This document shows positions 29,336 to 39,691 of a stretch of 60,000 nucleotides of DNA, one piece after another. Position 1 is the stretch's first letter. Each line of letters opens with the position of its first letter. This DNA is from Symsagittifera roscoffensis (taxonomy: Eukaryota > Xenacoelomorpha > Acoela > Convolutidae): contig NC_087063.1 in assembly GCF_963678635.1 (NCBI RefSeq), forward strand, positions 78,577,617 through 78,637,616, given 5' to 3'. A program made the position numbers and the translations under genes. The notes beneath the pieces were generated by a model that saw nothing but the letters and a program-made list of their open reading frames with translations, ran no database searches and was not told the origin of the DNA.

Positions 29336-30793
29336 CTACTCAGTCTCTGAAAATATCACATGCACGAGAGCGTACAACTCTCTAGGATGTAGCTTTCCCC
29401 TATTAGGATCGTATACTGGCAACGAGAGAGAGGTCACACCTCTCTCAACCAGGAAATCCCTAAGTCGAGTCAAGGCCAATACCAAGCTCTCCGGATTCAC
29501 GTGTTGCCTATCAGTAGCTTTCGTAACCAAAAAACACAAATATTTCCCTGGTATCTGTGATGCAACAGGGGGCAACGCTATCATCCCTCCTACACCAGGC
29601 CTCTGTTTCCACAAAAATTCGATATTCTTGTACTCTCTTTTAAAGTCGGCCGCTAGTGCTGTTTTGAAGCTTACGTCCGCCGTTATCGCTATGGCGCACG
29701 AGCGTTCCGTGAGTATGAAATCGCTGTCCGTTATGACGATATTGTTCGAATAGTGGTTCGGTAGATCAAAATACGATTCAAAGATTCGTCCAAAAGGTGG
29801 TTTTTTAGCATTCTCGCCCTCTGTCTCTAGTTCTCCGGTTTCTCTTGCCGATTTCAATTTTTTTATTATGAGGTTTTCGGTGTGGGTGAGTCCTACCCCC
29901 ACTCCCCGGACAAAAATATCCATCGACGTCCCCGTCGATCGCCCAAAGTCTAGGAGACCGAGGTTGGATTGTGGAACACGTAGAGGACCATCTGGGGCGA
30001 CCCAGTTGGACTCGGTATTGTCATGACTGATGTATTTGACGCCGTCTCTATCGACGTCCTGAATCGTCAGGATCGTCTCTTTTGGATCTGTCGGCAGATC
30101 GTGGAGCCATTCGAGCACGCGCAAGTTCGTTAGTTCTTGCTCATGAGTCTGTTCCGCTTCTGGTTCGAACTCCACTTCCGGTTCTGATCGATCGTCGATC
30201 CAATCTTGATCCATATCGTTCACAAGGTCGATTTCCCCTAGCATCGCCACTTCGTCCAGTCCCACCAGCGAGTCTATGACATCACTCACTACTATCCTGT
30301 CTACAACGAAGTCCTCGCCATACGGATTGTATTTCTTCTGGTTTTTTCCTTTCTTGCTTTGGCGTGTTTCCATGGTGAGAGGAAAGTCAGGCTGTATTCC
30401 TTTGTCAATTTCGGTTTGTTCCGGGCAATCCCAGTCTTCTTCGGCATAGGGTAGAGTTTCATCGTCCACCTCTACTCGCTCAGTCAACTCGAGATCCAGT
30501 GGTAGATCGCAATCGTCCACCACTTCATTCCCGTCGTTCTTGTCGCGAGTACCCCTTTCATTCACTTCACAAGCAGGATCCACAATTAAATAGTCTCCCT
30601 CTTGCATGTCCGCTGGGATGCACCAATCCTCTGACGAGGCATTGTGCGGTTTGATATTCTCGTAATGAGCCGCTCTTCCAGTGCTCAGCCGATAAAAACG
30701 ACCTCCTTGATGCACCTCTGTTATCTGAAATGGACCACGCCATTTCTTTAATAGTTTCTTGGTTCCTTTTGGTGGAACCACTTCCTGGAACAC
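29336..30793 (-). CDS. Integrase C-terminal GPY/F module, acidic region and TARG1-like macro domain, copy 2
   Basis: The 485-codon frame continues pol after a stop near 30910; its first Met is not a real start. Residues about 12-50 are the GPY/F module (LKKWRGPFQITEVHQGGRFY). Residues about 75-260 are strongly acidic. Residues about 345-485 resemble an OARD1/TARG1-type macro domain in strand order and in the segments GKYLCFLVTK and GVTSLSLPVYD. Lys425 aligns with the catalytic Lys of TARG1. The glycine-rich ADP-ribose loop and the catalytic Asp position look replaced, so binding or catalysis is doubtful. The stop at 29336 results from a small indel that removes the last ~10 residues seen in copy 1. 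Macro domains bind or remove ADP-ribose; the role here is unknown. Confidence 0.75.
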   Translation of the reverse strand: MFQEVVPPKGTKKLLKKWRGPFQITEVHQGGRFYRLSTGRAAHYENIKPHNASSEDWCIPADMQEGDYLIVDPACEVNERGTRDKNDGNEVVDDCDLPLDLELTERVEVDDETLPYAEEDWDCPEQTEIDKGIQPDFPLTMETRQSKKGKNQKKYNPYGEDFVVDRIVVSDVIDSLVGLDEVAMLGEIDLVNDMDQDWIDDRSEPEVEFEPEAEQTHEQELTNLRVLEWLHDLPTDPKETILTIQDVDRDGVKYISHDNTESNWVAPDGPLRVPQSNLGLLDFGRSTGTSMDIFVRGVGVGLTHTENLIIKKLKSARETGELETEGENAKKPPFGRIFESYFDLPNHYSNNIVITDSDFILTERSCAIAITADVSFKTALAADFKREYKNIEFLWKQRPGVGGMIALPPVASQIPGKYLCFLVTKATDRQHVNPESLVLALTRLRDFLVERGVTSLSLPVYDPNRGKLHPRELYALVHVIFSETE

Positions 30794-30910
30794 CCAGACG
30801 TAATCGCCAACTGAGTAGGCTTTTGCATCGGCTGTCCTTTTATCAAACCTCCTTTTTTGTCTAATTTGCGCCTGTTGCGTATTCCTCCTGCATAAGTCAT
30901 TGAGGTCCTG

Positions 30911-32137
30911 TTATCTTCTAATAACGTCCCGCACGTACGTTTGCGGTGCTGTCCTCTTCCCTTCATATTCAGGGTAGAAGAACGTTAACGGGAGTGCTTT
31001 TTCGTGACCCGTCAGCATCATATGCGGACTTATTCCCGTGGTGGAATGCTCCGTGCTGTTGTAAGCACCCATTACTTGCGGCAAGTGCTTGTCCCAGTCA
31101 TCCATGTAGCGTGAGCAGTAGACTCTCAACATGGATACCAGAGTGCGATTCTGCCTCTCGACTAGGCCATTCGTTTGCGGGTGATAAGTGGTCGAGTGGG
31201 CCTGCGCTACCTGCGACCTTTTCATTAACTCTTTTGTGAGATCACCTACGAATGCTTTGCCATTGTCCGATTGGAACGTGATGGGGCAGCCATGCCTTGC
31301 TATCCACACATTTATCAAATGATCGCATGTTTCTTCTGCCGATGCTGTCATGCAGGGTGCTGCCTCCGCATACTTTGTAAAATGGTCGATCATTACCAGC
31401 ACCTGATTATAACCCGTTGCTGTCATACAAATTTTCTGATGATCAATTTGCACCACTTCGTTGAAACCTGACGACTCTATTGACTGTAGGGGGAACCTTA
31501 GCTTCCTGGGATCCTTCGCTTGCTGACATGACAGGCATGCTGCGATCCACTTCTCACAAGCCTTCTTCAATCCCGGCCATTCAAATCGTTTCTGTATCCT
31601 GTTATACACTTTGTCCACGCCTTGATGACCCATCTGATCATGTGAACGAAAGAGTAATTCGGTCTGGTACAACTGTGGTAACACTATTGAATTGTATTTA
31701 TAAAGGACCTTGTCCTCCTCCTTGCGCTTACAGGCTACGATCCCGTCCTTATTCAGGTACAACAAGTCGTTTCGCTTCAGGTAGAATTGCTTCAGGATTT
31801 TGTAGCTGTCTTCTTCCAAGTCTCCCTTATCAGGTGCTCCATTCTCAATCCATCTCTTGAGACTGCTCGTCATCCCATCATTTCGTTGAGCCCTTAGGAG
31901 ATCCGACAGCCTGTACCTGGCTTTCAAATACGTCTTCACCACGTTCATTTGCCCACTCATTATCTCCGGAGCATGAGCATCGTCCATCAACTTGACACAC
32001 CATATCTTTTTCAAAGGCGTCGCTTCCTGCACAGATGGTTCCAGATTGGTACGGACGACCGTACCATGTGGCAGCAATCTGGTTGGGCGTTTCGAAACTG
32101 CTATCAGTTCGAGCTCGTCTGCGGCATTATCTACCAC
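30911..32137 (-). CDS. Integrase (zinc finger and DDE core), copy 2
   Basis: 408 codons open, part of pol in the same frame as the upstream block. The N-terminal ~150 residues are a linker. The HHCC finger is His166, His171, Cys201, Cys204. The core carries Asp232 (VVQIDHQKI), Asp291 (FQSDNGKAF) and Glu327 (NGLVERQNRTL), the complete DDE set with the spacing of retroviral-type integrases. A TAG at 32213-32215 separates it from RNase H (copy 1 has TGG there), and a TAA replaces a Gln codon after VIRR at about 30910. Both are point lesions of this copy. Function in the family: insertion of the cDNA into host DNA. Confidence 0.88.
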   Translation of the reverse strand: MVDNAADELELIAVSKRPTRLLPHGTVVRTNLEPSVQEATPLKKIWCVKLMDDAHAPEIMSGQMNVVKTYLKARYRLSDLLRAQRNDGMTSSLKRWIENGAPDKGDLEEDSYKILKQFYLKRNDLLYLNKDGIVACKRKEEDKVLYKYNSIVLPQLYQTELLFRSHDQMGHQGVDKVYNRIQKRFEWPGLKKACEKWIAACLSCQQAKDPRKLRFPLQSIESSGFNEVVQIDHQKICMTATGYNQVLVMIDHFTKYAEAAPCMTASAEETCDHLINVWIARHGCPITFQSDNGKAFVGDLTKELMKRSQVAQAHSTTYHPQTNGLVERQNRTLVSMLRVYCSRYMDDWDKHLPQVMGAYNSTEHSTTGISPHMMLTGHEKALPLTFFYPEYEGKRTAPQTYVRDVIRR

Positions 32138-32212
32138 AGTGCCCTCTTCATCTGAGGTGTATCTGTCCCTGTCTGGATCCTGATGTGTTTCTCGGTCCAG
32201 CCCACGCTGCTT

Positions 32213-35200
32213 CTAGTCTACCAATAAGGAGTGGATTGCGATCTCTGACATATCGGAATTGGAAGCTGTTTCAGACGTGTTGTCCCAGGACTGGGGTCTC
32301 GAGTCAACATTTGAGTCGACTGATTCCTCAACATCATATTCCAAGTTGTCTGAGATGTTTCTTGACTCCCCGGACAAAACTCTGTCCATCGGTCGCTTCA
32401 AAGCCGACTCCCCGGACAAAATTCTGCCCCTAGGTGGTCTAGTCAGCCTCTCCCCGGACAAGTCGTCCTGTACGGGCTCAAAGGTGTCTGACTCCTCAGA
32501 GGAGACGTCCTTGACTGGCTCGAAGGTGTCAGACTCCCCGGACATTGTCTCGTCCACGAACGAACAATCTGGGCTTGGCTCGTATTCCTCTTTTGCATCC
32601 GTGAAGTGCACTCTCCTCGTGAAGCTAGATTTCGATCTGATCCTGACTTCCTCAGTAGTTTGGTTCTGGTTCAATGTTCCATATTCAGTGAACGAAGTTC
32701 TCAACAAGACTTCTTTCGGCATCGAGGTCACCAGCTGGTTGACGATCGACCTGCAATCCCGTTCAACGCCTCGGCTGCGAATGGACACTGGCCTCTTCGC
32801 TGTTCTCTCGGTGACAGTCAACCGCTGCATGGTCTCCATCCATTCACGATCATGCCTATCCACTTCCCTATCCAACAAGTCGCGGAGTTTTCCCATGACC
32901 TCCGGCGCCACGTTCACCGTCTTGTTCAATAAAGCGATGCTGTTTATACCCAGCCTGGTCAGTTCTTGCTGTACCAAGTTGGATCGGACTAGCAGATCCA
33001 GCGGAACGAGCTCGCCCCTGGCTAAAACCTTTATCTCCGCGGCCGTCTCCACTGGAAGTTCAGGGTGTCCGGGTATAGGATGCCCTGACTTGTCTAACCA
33101 CCTAGTAAGTGGCAGCTTGTCGTAGGTTTCTTTGTCCAGAAAGGAAAACACGTCTTTGATCTCTGATTGGTTAGCTTGCTTCTCCTCGAGGCGCTCATAA
33201 AATTCTGTCTTTTTACTGAGGCTATCTGCGTTCTGGTGCTTGTCACGGGTACGGTGCTCTATGATCATGTGGTATCCATCCAGGCGCACAATCCAACGAC
33301 CAATATAGCTTTGGTCCATCGAATAGGTTTTCAGCCAGGCAAGGGCACGATTATCCACACGTAACTTGAAGGGAGCACTCCCCAAGTAGGCCCTGTATTT
33401 TTCCACGAAAGTGATCACCGCAAACATCTCCGCTTTTGGTGCGCCGTACTTCATTTCAGTATCACTCAGGACTTTACTCCCGTAGGCTATCGGACGAAGA
33501 ACCGTTCTCCCGTTCCACTCCTGCTCTTGGTGAAGTATGCCCGATATCGCAACCACTGATGCATCCGTGTCCAGCACGAACATTCCCTTCTCTGTTGGCA
33601 TGCCGAGGACCGGTGCCTCGCAAAGTTCACGCTTGATGTTTTCAAATGAAACTTGTGCCTCATCAGTCCAGGTGAACTTTTTGCCCTTGTTTCTCATCAG
33701 CCTCTGCATGGGGTATATCTTGTCAGCATACCCCTTGATGAACTCTCGATAATAATTTGCGAATCCCAGAAAACTCATCAGCTGTGTATCTGTTTTAGGT
33801 GCCTTCCAGGTCATCACCGCTTCAACCGCTTCGGGATCTGGTCTCCCTCCATGTTTGTCAACCAGGCGGCCCAGATACTTTATGGAATCCCTGAGGATTT
33901 CACACTTAGAGGGTTTGCATTTCAGACCCGCCTGCTTCATGCAAGAAAACACCTCCTCCAACCTCTCTATGTGGTCTTCTAAGGTTGGTGTTGCAATCAC
34001 GACATCATCGACATAACACATAATGAGATTCCCGTATTTCTTAGTGACGCTCGTGAGTGCCTGGGCCATCAGTCGCTGGAATGTGGCCGTCGCGTTGCAC
34101 AATCCGAATGGCATCCTCTTCCACTGGAACAGTCCCAGCTCACACGCGAAACCTGTTTTCTCTCGATCTTGCTTTCTGAGTGGCACTTGCCAGAATGCGG
34201 AGCCCAAATCCAACGTCGTGAAGAACTTAGCGTCTCCCAGCTTGGATAGGCTCTCATCGATGCGGGGAATCGGGTATGCGTCCTTTATAGTCACTGCGTT
34301 CAGATAACGGAAATCACAACAAAATCTGAGTTGTCCCCCTTTCTTTTTCGCCATGACCACGCCACAAGCCCATGGGGACTTCGACGGCTCAATCATGTCG
34401 TACTCCATTAACATTTCAATTTCCTTCCTACACGCTTCTGACTTGTTTGGGGTCATTCTTCTCGCCCCTTCCCTATGAGGTACCGAGCCCTCTTCTATCT
34501 CAATCTCGTGCTCTACAAAATTGCAACAACCTATGTCGGCCTTATGCTTTGAAAAAACGTCTGCGTTCCGATTTAGCACCGCCCTGAGCGAATCTAGTTC
34601 CTTGTCAGATATTTTACCCTTTAGATGTTCTATCTCAGGTAGGACAGGCTTATTCGCTGCTAACTCTGCTTCCGTCGGCCTCTCAGGAAAGTTGGAACAA
34701 CTAGACAGCCCATCATCTGTTTCCGACTTCATTGAAAACAATTTCCTAGAAGATTTCAATTCATTTACTCTTTTCATTATACATTCTTGGTTCGCATGTA
34801 ATGGAAATTTAGTTACATCAAACTTCTTCAAGTTCTCCACACTCAGAAAGTCTGTGTTCAGAGGCAAAGCGTAGCCAAGTCTCTTTCCCCTCTGTATTGT
34901 CACTGTTGTTGCTTCTGTGTTCAATAACACACTCACACACAGTCCGCTCTCAGTGAGTGAGAAGCTTCTTCCTAAAATAGCCGAGCTTTTACTGTTTGGA
35001 TTTGGTACCAGACACACCTGTCTGTCATTGCTGAGTTCATTCAAGTTCCTCATCCTAAACGTCGCTACTACGGCTTGGTTCGGTTTTAAACTAACTTTTC
35101 GATCCAGAAAGATCGGCACCTTGGCCTGATTAATTAAGATCTTATTAAGGGGTCTTTTTTCATACTTTCTCTCAGGATCCTTGATCCTAATCAATCCGTC

Positions 35201-35833
35201 ATTGAGATCGATCGTGACGTCAAAGTTGCGAACGAAATCCCTTCCTAGGATGAACTGGTCGGATTCATCCAAATTCTCTACTACTAGGAAGCTCATCCAA
35301 AGATGTCTTCCTCCGAGCTGCAGTGAGATGATTGGGGTTCGTCCGGCGACATAGATCGCTCCCTGATTGGCAGCTGCCAACCTGATGTTTGTCGGTATGA
35401 GATCCGATCTTTCGAAACCCATGTCGGTCCAAGTTTTGACTGGCATGACACTAACCACTGCTCCCGTGTCTAGCAGTCCCTTTACTGAAAGTTGTCTGCC
35501 TTGCACGTCCAGAACGTGTGCGGCCAGATCGGCCTCGCAACCAATATGCACCGCATCTTGTTCGAGCATCGCGTTGTGTCCAATTCGTCTGACCTTCAGC
35601 TCCTCTTGACCAATGTATATCCGGCCAACCTGATCGTTCGCATCAGTTATGTGAGCTTTCGTGTAGATATTGATGCCATCCACATTCATCAGGATCGGGT
35701 AAGGGCCATGGACATCGATATAATGTCCGTCCACTTTCATCAGCCTCGGACCTCCCGTTGTGAGCAGCGCTCGCACTGCCCTGGAGTCCAGTTTGGGATC
35801 CTTCTCCTTCAGGTAGTCGGCATAGATGTCCAC
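32213..35833 (-). CDS. Pol: protease, reverse transcriptase, RNase H and repeat spacer, copy 2
   Basis: 1,206 codons open. The protease active site DTGA is at residues 122-125 (LLDTGAVVSVMP), with ILGRDF near 196-200. RT spans about 450-620, with LDLGSAFW (Asp542) and CYVDD (606-610). RNase H spans about 750-875, with DTDAS (755-759), Glu802, Asp827 (VDNRALAWL) and HQNADSLS (866-873). From about 1,040 to the end lies a Ser/Glu/Asp-rich spacer with five degenerate LSGES-centred units. The first Met is internal: the frame enters from the gag deletion junction at about 35834. It ends at an amber codon where copy 1 has Trp. All catalytic residues of the three enzymes are intact. Confidence 0.92.
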   Translation of the reverse strand: MDIYADYLKEKDPKLDSRAVRALLTTGGPRLMKVDGHYIDVHGPYPILMNVDGINIYTKAHITDANDQVGRIYIGQEELKVRRIGHNAMLEQDAVHIGCEADLAAHVLDVQGRQLSVKGLLDTGAVVSVMPVKTWTDMGFERSDLIPTNIRLAAANQGAIYVAGRTPIISLQLGGRHLWMSFLVVENLDESDQFILGRDFVRNFDVTIDLNDGLIRIKDPERKYEKRPLNKILINQAKVPIFLDRKVSLKPNQAVVATFRMRNLNELSNDRQVCLVPNPNSKSSAILGRSFSLTESGLCVSVLLNTEATTVTIQRGKRLGYALPLNTDFLSVENLKKFDVTKFPLHANQECIMKRVNELKSSRKLFSMKSETDDGLSSCSNFPERPTEAELAANKPVLPEIEHLKGKISDKELDSLRAVLNRNADVFSKHKADIGCCNFVEHEIEIEEGSVPHREGARRMTPNKSEACRKEIEMLMEYDMIEPSKSPWACGVVMAKKKGGQLRFCCDFRYLNAVTIKDAYPIPRIDESLSKLGDAKFFTTLDLGSAFWQVPLRKQDREKTGFACELGLFQWKRMPFGLCNATATFQRLMAQALTSVTKKYGNLIMCYVDDVVIATPTLEDHIERLEEVFSCMKQAGLKCKPSKCEILRDSIKYLGRLVDKHGGRPDPEAVEAVMTWKAPKTDTQLMSFLGFANYYREFIKGYADKIYPMQRLMRNKGKKFTWTDEAQVSFENIKRELCEAPVLGMPTEKGMFVLDTDASVVAISGILHQEQEWNGRTVLRPIAYGSKVLSDTEMKYGAPKAEMFAVITFVEKYRAYLGSAPFKLRVDNRALAWLKTYSMDQSYIGRWIVRLDGYHMIIEHRTRDKHQNADSLSKKTEFYERLEEKQANQSEIKDVFSFLDKETYDKLPLTRWLDKSGHPIPGHPELPVETAAEIKVLARGELVPLDLLVRSNLVQQELTRLGINSIALLNKTVNVAPEVMGKLRDLLDREVDRHDREWMETMQRLTVTERTAKRPVSIRSRGVERDCRSIVNQLVTSMPKEVLLRTSFTEYGTLNQNQTTEEVRIRSKSSFTRRVHFTDAKEEYEPSPDCSFVDETMSGESDTFEPVKDVSSEESDTFEPVQDDLSGERLTRPPRGRILSGESALKRPMDRVLSGESRNISDNLEYDVEESVDSNVDSRPQSWDNTSETASNSDMSEIAIHSLLVD
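32366..32544. repeat. Four copies of 11-mer CTCCCCGGACA in the pol spacer
   Basis: Exact plus-strand copies lie at 32366-32376, 32408-32418, 32450-32460 and 32534-32544, spaced 42, 42 and 84 bp; a diverged one lies between. They encode LSGE in the minus frame. The same 11-mer occurs at 29902-29912 near the macro domain and at 19650-19660, four bases from the 3' LTR. Confidence 0.85.
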
Positions 35834-37537
35834 TCTTGTTTCTTGGAGAGATTCTCTTCCTCAAAGTGTAACTTCATCACCTCTATCCAAGTATCAATGC
35901 AGCCGTCCGACTCGTCTTTATATGACTTCGGCTTTTTCAGTGTTCTTCTTGACCTCTCTCCTCTCTCGGTTGACTTCGAGAGCTTGGTGATGAATGTTTC
36001 AAGAGATCTGTTCAGAGGCTCAAACATCGAGGCATACATCGTAGTGTCTTGTGAGACTGTAGTCAGATCTGGTACTGAACTGACTTGTGGCACGGTTGGC
36101 AACCTTGTCTCCGGGGTGGCATCTGCCTCCGGCGGGACTGGATTCGTCCAGCCAGGCCTCTGCGGGGCTGCCCTTGGCCGCTCCTTGTTTCTATGTTCGT
36201 AGTTCGTTCTCGAGCCTTGCTGGGCTCTGGCATTGCTGCCCGTACCTTCTCCAACATTCGCATGGCGTGAGCGCTCCCTTGGGTTGGAATGCTCCTGCCA
36301 ACTACTCCCATTCAGGATCGCGTCAAGCTTCCGCATCATTAAGTCAGACTTTGCATCTAACCTCTTCTCCAATCTGGTCATCGTGCGGGCATAGGTACTA
36401 TCATGATCGTTCAACAATCGTTCGATCTCTCTGGTCATCCTAGCCTCTCTTTCGTATGACTCCTTGTTTGCTTGTGCCAGGCTCTCCGCCAGGCATTGAT
36501 CGGTGTTGCGAATCTGGTTGATCAACCCTCGCCTGCGACTTCACGTGCGTTAGTTCATCTCTCAGATTCTCTTGACCCTTGTGAGCTCTCTCATCCACCT
36601 GATCTATTCTTTTAGTCATGTCCCGTCTCAGTTCATCCAGACCATTCATTACGCCAGCGAACATGTCACTTATGTCGCCAGTGGCCCCAAATGACGGGGT
36701 TAGTCCCAGAGAAGATGAGGTCAACGGCGGCTGCAGCCTGGTGCTTGATGACGCACCGCCTCTTTGCTTGCTCATCGACGTCATTAATCTGTCGAAGGTT
36801 GACGACGCTCCCATCGTTATCCCATCTGACATGGGCCTGGTCGGCGAGGTTGATGACGCCTTCCTGCTCATATCATTCCTTGGGCACGGTGTGAAGTTCA
36901 CATCCGGATGGGTTATCTCCGGGTAGTCATCACTGGAAGTCAAATCTACAGTTGGTAGTGACGCCATGCGTTCGTCGTACAAGGACTTCCAACTCTTCTT
37001 GGCCTTCGAACCCGTTTGTTCTCCACTCGGGCTTATACTCGACATCATCGCGTTGTTGCTCTGCTTGGCCAGAGATGAGTGGGTACTAGCCGAATGTGAG
37101 TATTCTCCCCTCCACCTGTGACTCTTGGTCTCCGATTTGGACATTCCCTTGAATAACACTTCCTCCCGAGGTTCGACCTCGGGACGCTCCGAGGTCTCCT
37201 CTGTCCTCTCGGCTTCCTCCCGTTCGAGGACCTCATCTGGCTCAAAGTCGGGTCGAATGAGCGTTCGCTCCCCTTTGTCAAAGGGATCCAACAGCGTTTC
37301 GCTCGCAGGCTCGGCCTCGGCGCTCCGCCTTTGATTGCCATCGAGGTTTTTCTCGCTCCTTAGTTTCATTTCGCTCACTGAAAGATCAGGTTGACCTTTA
37401 GTCGATTCGTCTTCAGTAAACGCGTCGGAAGCGCTGCTAAACGAGGTTTGGCTACGCCTAGTTCTAAACTTCCGCGTGCTTCCCTTGCTTAGCCTGGGAA
37501 TTTTAGTAGTCGATCCTAGCGAGTCCCTGCGCTGCAT
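35819..37537 (-). pseudogene. gag, copy 2, missing the capsid C-terminus and zinc knuckles
   Basis: The start ATG at 37537 (MQRRDSLGS) is shared with copy 1, about 83 nt inside the tentative LTR end. The first frame runs to 36440, but a 5-bp deletion near 36510 moves the conserved reading into frame 36525-35809. At about 35834 the sequence jumps from the capsid region (HFEEENLSKKQE) to the start of the protease block. Compared with copy 1 about 1.24 kb is gone, including both CCHC knuckles, and the junction is out of frame. Without nucleocapsid this copy could not package its RNA unaided. Confidence 0.82.
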
Positions 37538-38514
37538 AGTTCTTAACAAAATGAAGGTATTCGTAATTTGATGGCAATGCAAACGTACCACAAACAAGAT
37601 TTAGTTAAATCACTTAACGCTGCCTACTCGATTCCGTCAGTATCAAAATGTCTCTTAGATCTCTCACGACTAAATTAGTGACTCAGCTAAAGTTACACAC
37701 AGGGTCTACCCAGTATTGATATAATGCTAACTCAAACCGGTTGTATAGTACAACAGTATCACTAAGTTTCCACAAGATATAATCGACACACAAAACACAA
37801 TCGATAATCAGATAAGAATATCCTACAGGTGACAGCGACCTTTTGTCAGTATCAATTTATCGCCACACAATTTATCAAGTCACTGCTTTGTTAAAATTAA
37901 ACAATCTTTGATAAAAAGCAGTGATGATTCAGAAATAGATAAATAAAACTTAGTCTTAAAGAAAAAGACTTCCCCCAATCGGAACGATCCGAAAGAACGA
38001 AGCCCAGGACACAGTCTTCTCAAGTGGGTGTGTATCTGCCTATTACACCCATCGAGGTCTTCTTTTAGGTGTCCTGCGATTGCCCGAGCTGTCCTACCAA
38101 GTAGCTCAAGGCAACCTCTGATCGAAAATTTCTAAAGTCTATGAAAAAGCTCCCCCACACCCGGAACGCTCCAAGTGCACGAGAGCAGGGAACAACTTTT
38201 CTTCTCAAGTGAGTGTGTTTTTGCCTAATACACTCACCGAGGTCTTCTTTTATTTGTTCCCGGATTGCCCGAACTTTCCTATTAAGTAGCTCAAGGCAAC
38301 CACACAACCAAAATCACAATCAAAAAAAAAAAACATTTCTTTGCTCGGGTACTTCTGATACACCCAATGTAGGATCCAAAGTTGATCACGAATTTCCGGG
38401 TCAGAATGGGTTCTTATGATCCTGATAAGCACGCCTAATATCCTAATATGATCTTAATTAAATGGATATTTTCCGTTTCCCAAATTGCCACAGAAAGTTT
38501 ACTCAAGTCTCTAA

Positions 38515-39030
38515 CAAGGAGGATCGTTGAAGGTTTAAGACACTCCGGAGGGTTACCTCGGAGGGTGCCTTGATCACCCAAGTTACTTCGGAGGGTACCT
38601 TAATCACCCAAGTTACTTCGGAGGGTCCCCCTAAACTTACTAAGGAGGGTCAATAAGATGCTTAATACGCTCCGGAGGGTTACTTCGGAGGGTACCTCCA
38701 AAATTTTCAAATTTTTTGATCTCGCTTAGAAGGTTCTCCTACTAGCTTCAAAAAGCGTCAAAACAAGCTAGGAGCTCTCAGGGGAGCTGTTTTAACTTCT
38801 TCGGGTGATCTCGTGGAAATTTTCCACTAAGGAGGGTTGCTAAAGGGTTTAGCTGACTCCGGAGGGTCACTTCGGAGGGTTCCCCCAAAATCAAGAAAAA
38901 GGGTTATATCACCGCAGTAAAGCCTCTGAAAGCGGTCTACCTGACTTAAAACTAGGTTGGCTGACACGGTCAACCTTCCCAGTTGAATAAAAAGATGTTT
39001 TGATAAAATTTTCTGCCGCTCGGAGGGTTG
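38515..39030. repeat. GGAGGGT(T) motif cluster in the right LTR
   Basis: About ten GGAGGGT motifs lie at irregular spacing, with a short doubled block (GGAGGGTACCTTAATCACCC type, about 38565-38630) not present in the same form in the left LTR, so the cluster changes by unit gain and loss. Confidence 0.75.
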
Positions 39031-39681
39031 CCCGTGATTTGGACCCTCCGAACCAACAAATTCTAAAAAAATTTTTCTTTCCCGAAATAATCAACCCAAA
39101 AACGGTTGCGATTCGGAAAAATGGTCAAAAACTTCGACTTATGGTATTAAAATTATCCCGATCGGATAACTAGTCTTTGAGAAATCGCCAAAAACGCGTT
39201 CGTCAAAATGGCCTTTTTCACCACCTGTATAGGATCTGAAAGACTTTTTTCGCAATTCCGGTCGAAAGTGCCTAAAAATACTTGAAATGAGCGTAGTAGC
39301 CCTGTACGGCACTGGAATAATGCAAAAAACCGGACCAAAATTGGTTTAGAAACAAAAATTTGGCCAAAAACTATCAAATTTGGACCCACCGATTCCTTCC
39401 TTTTCCAAACCTTAAGTCGTTAGCTTTATCCACGGAGCTACTCGGAGGGTTACCCAAAAATTTCTCTAGTAACCGAGCACGTTGTGCTAGCACGCTCCTA
39501 ACGCAAAAAATTTTATTGCTCTAACTCTAAAAACTCAAAAACTCGATCCCCAAAACAGATTGACAAAATTCAAAAAATTATCGAAATTTTGACCGAAAAA
39601 TTTTGGTTTTTTCCAACTTCTACTGAGTCTTTTCTCACGCGGTTTCTTTAGTTAGGGGGATCGAACTACGTAGCTACTCCC

Positions 39682-39691
39682 TATATAAAAG
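39682..39691. promoter_or_regulatory. TATA-like element in the right LTR
   Basis: TATATAAAAG lies in the same conserved block as at 17797 in the left LTR. Function inferred only from sequence and conservation. Confidence 0.35.

Noticed and set aside
32259-33125. A 288-codon plus-strand frame opposite pol of copy 2
   Set aside because: Antisense shadow of the conserved RNase H/spacer frame; copy 1 does not keep it open.
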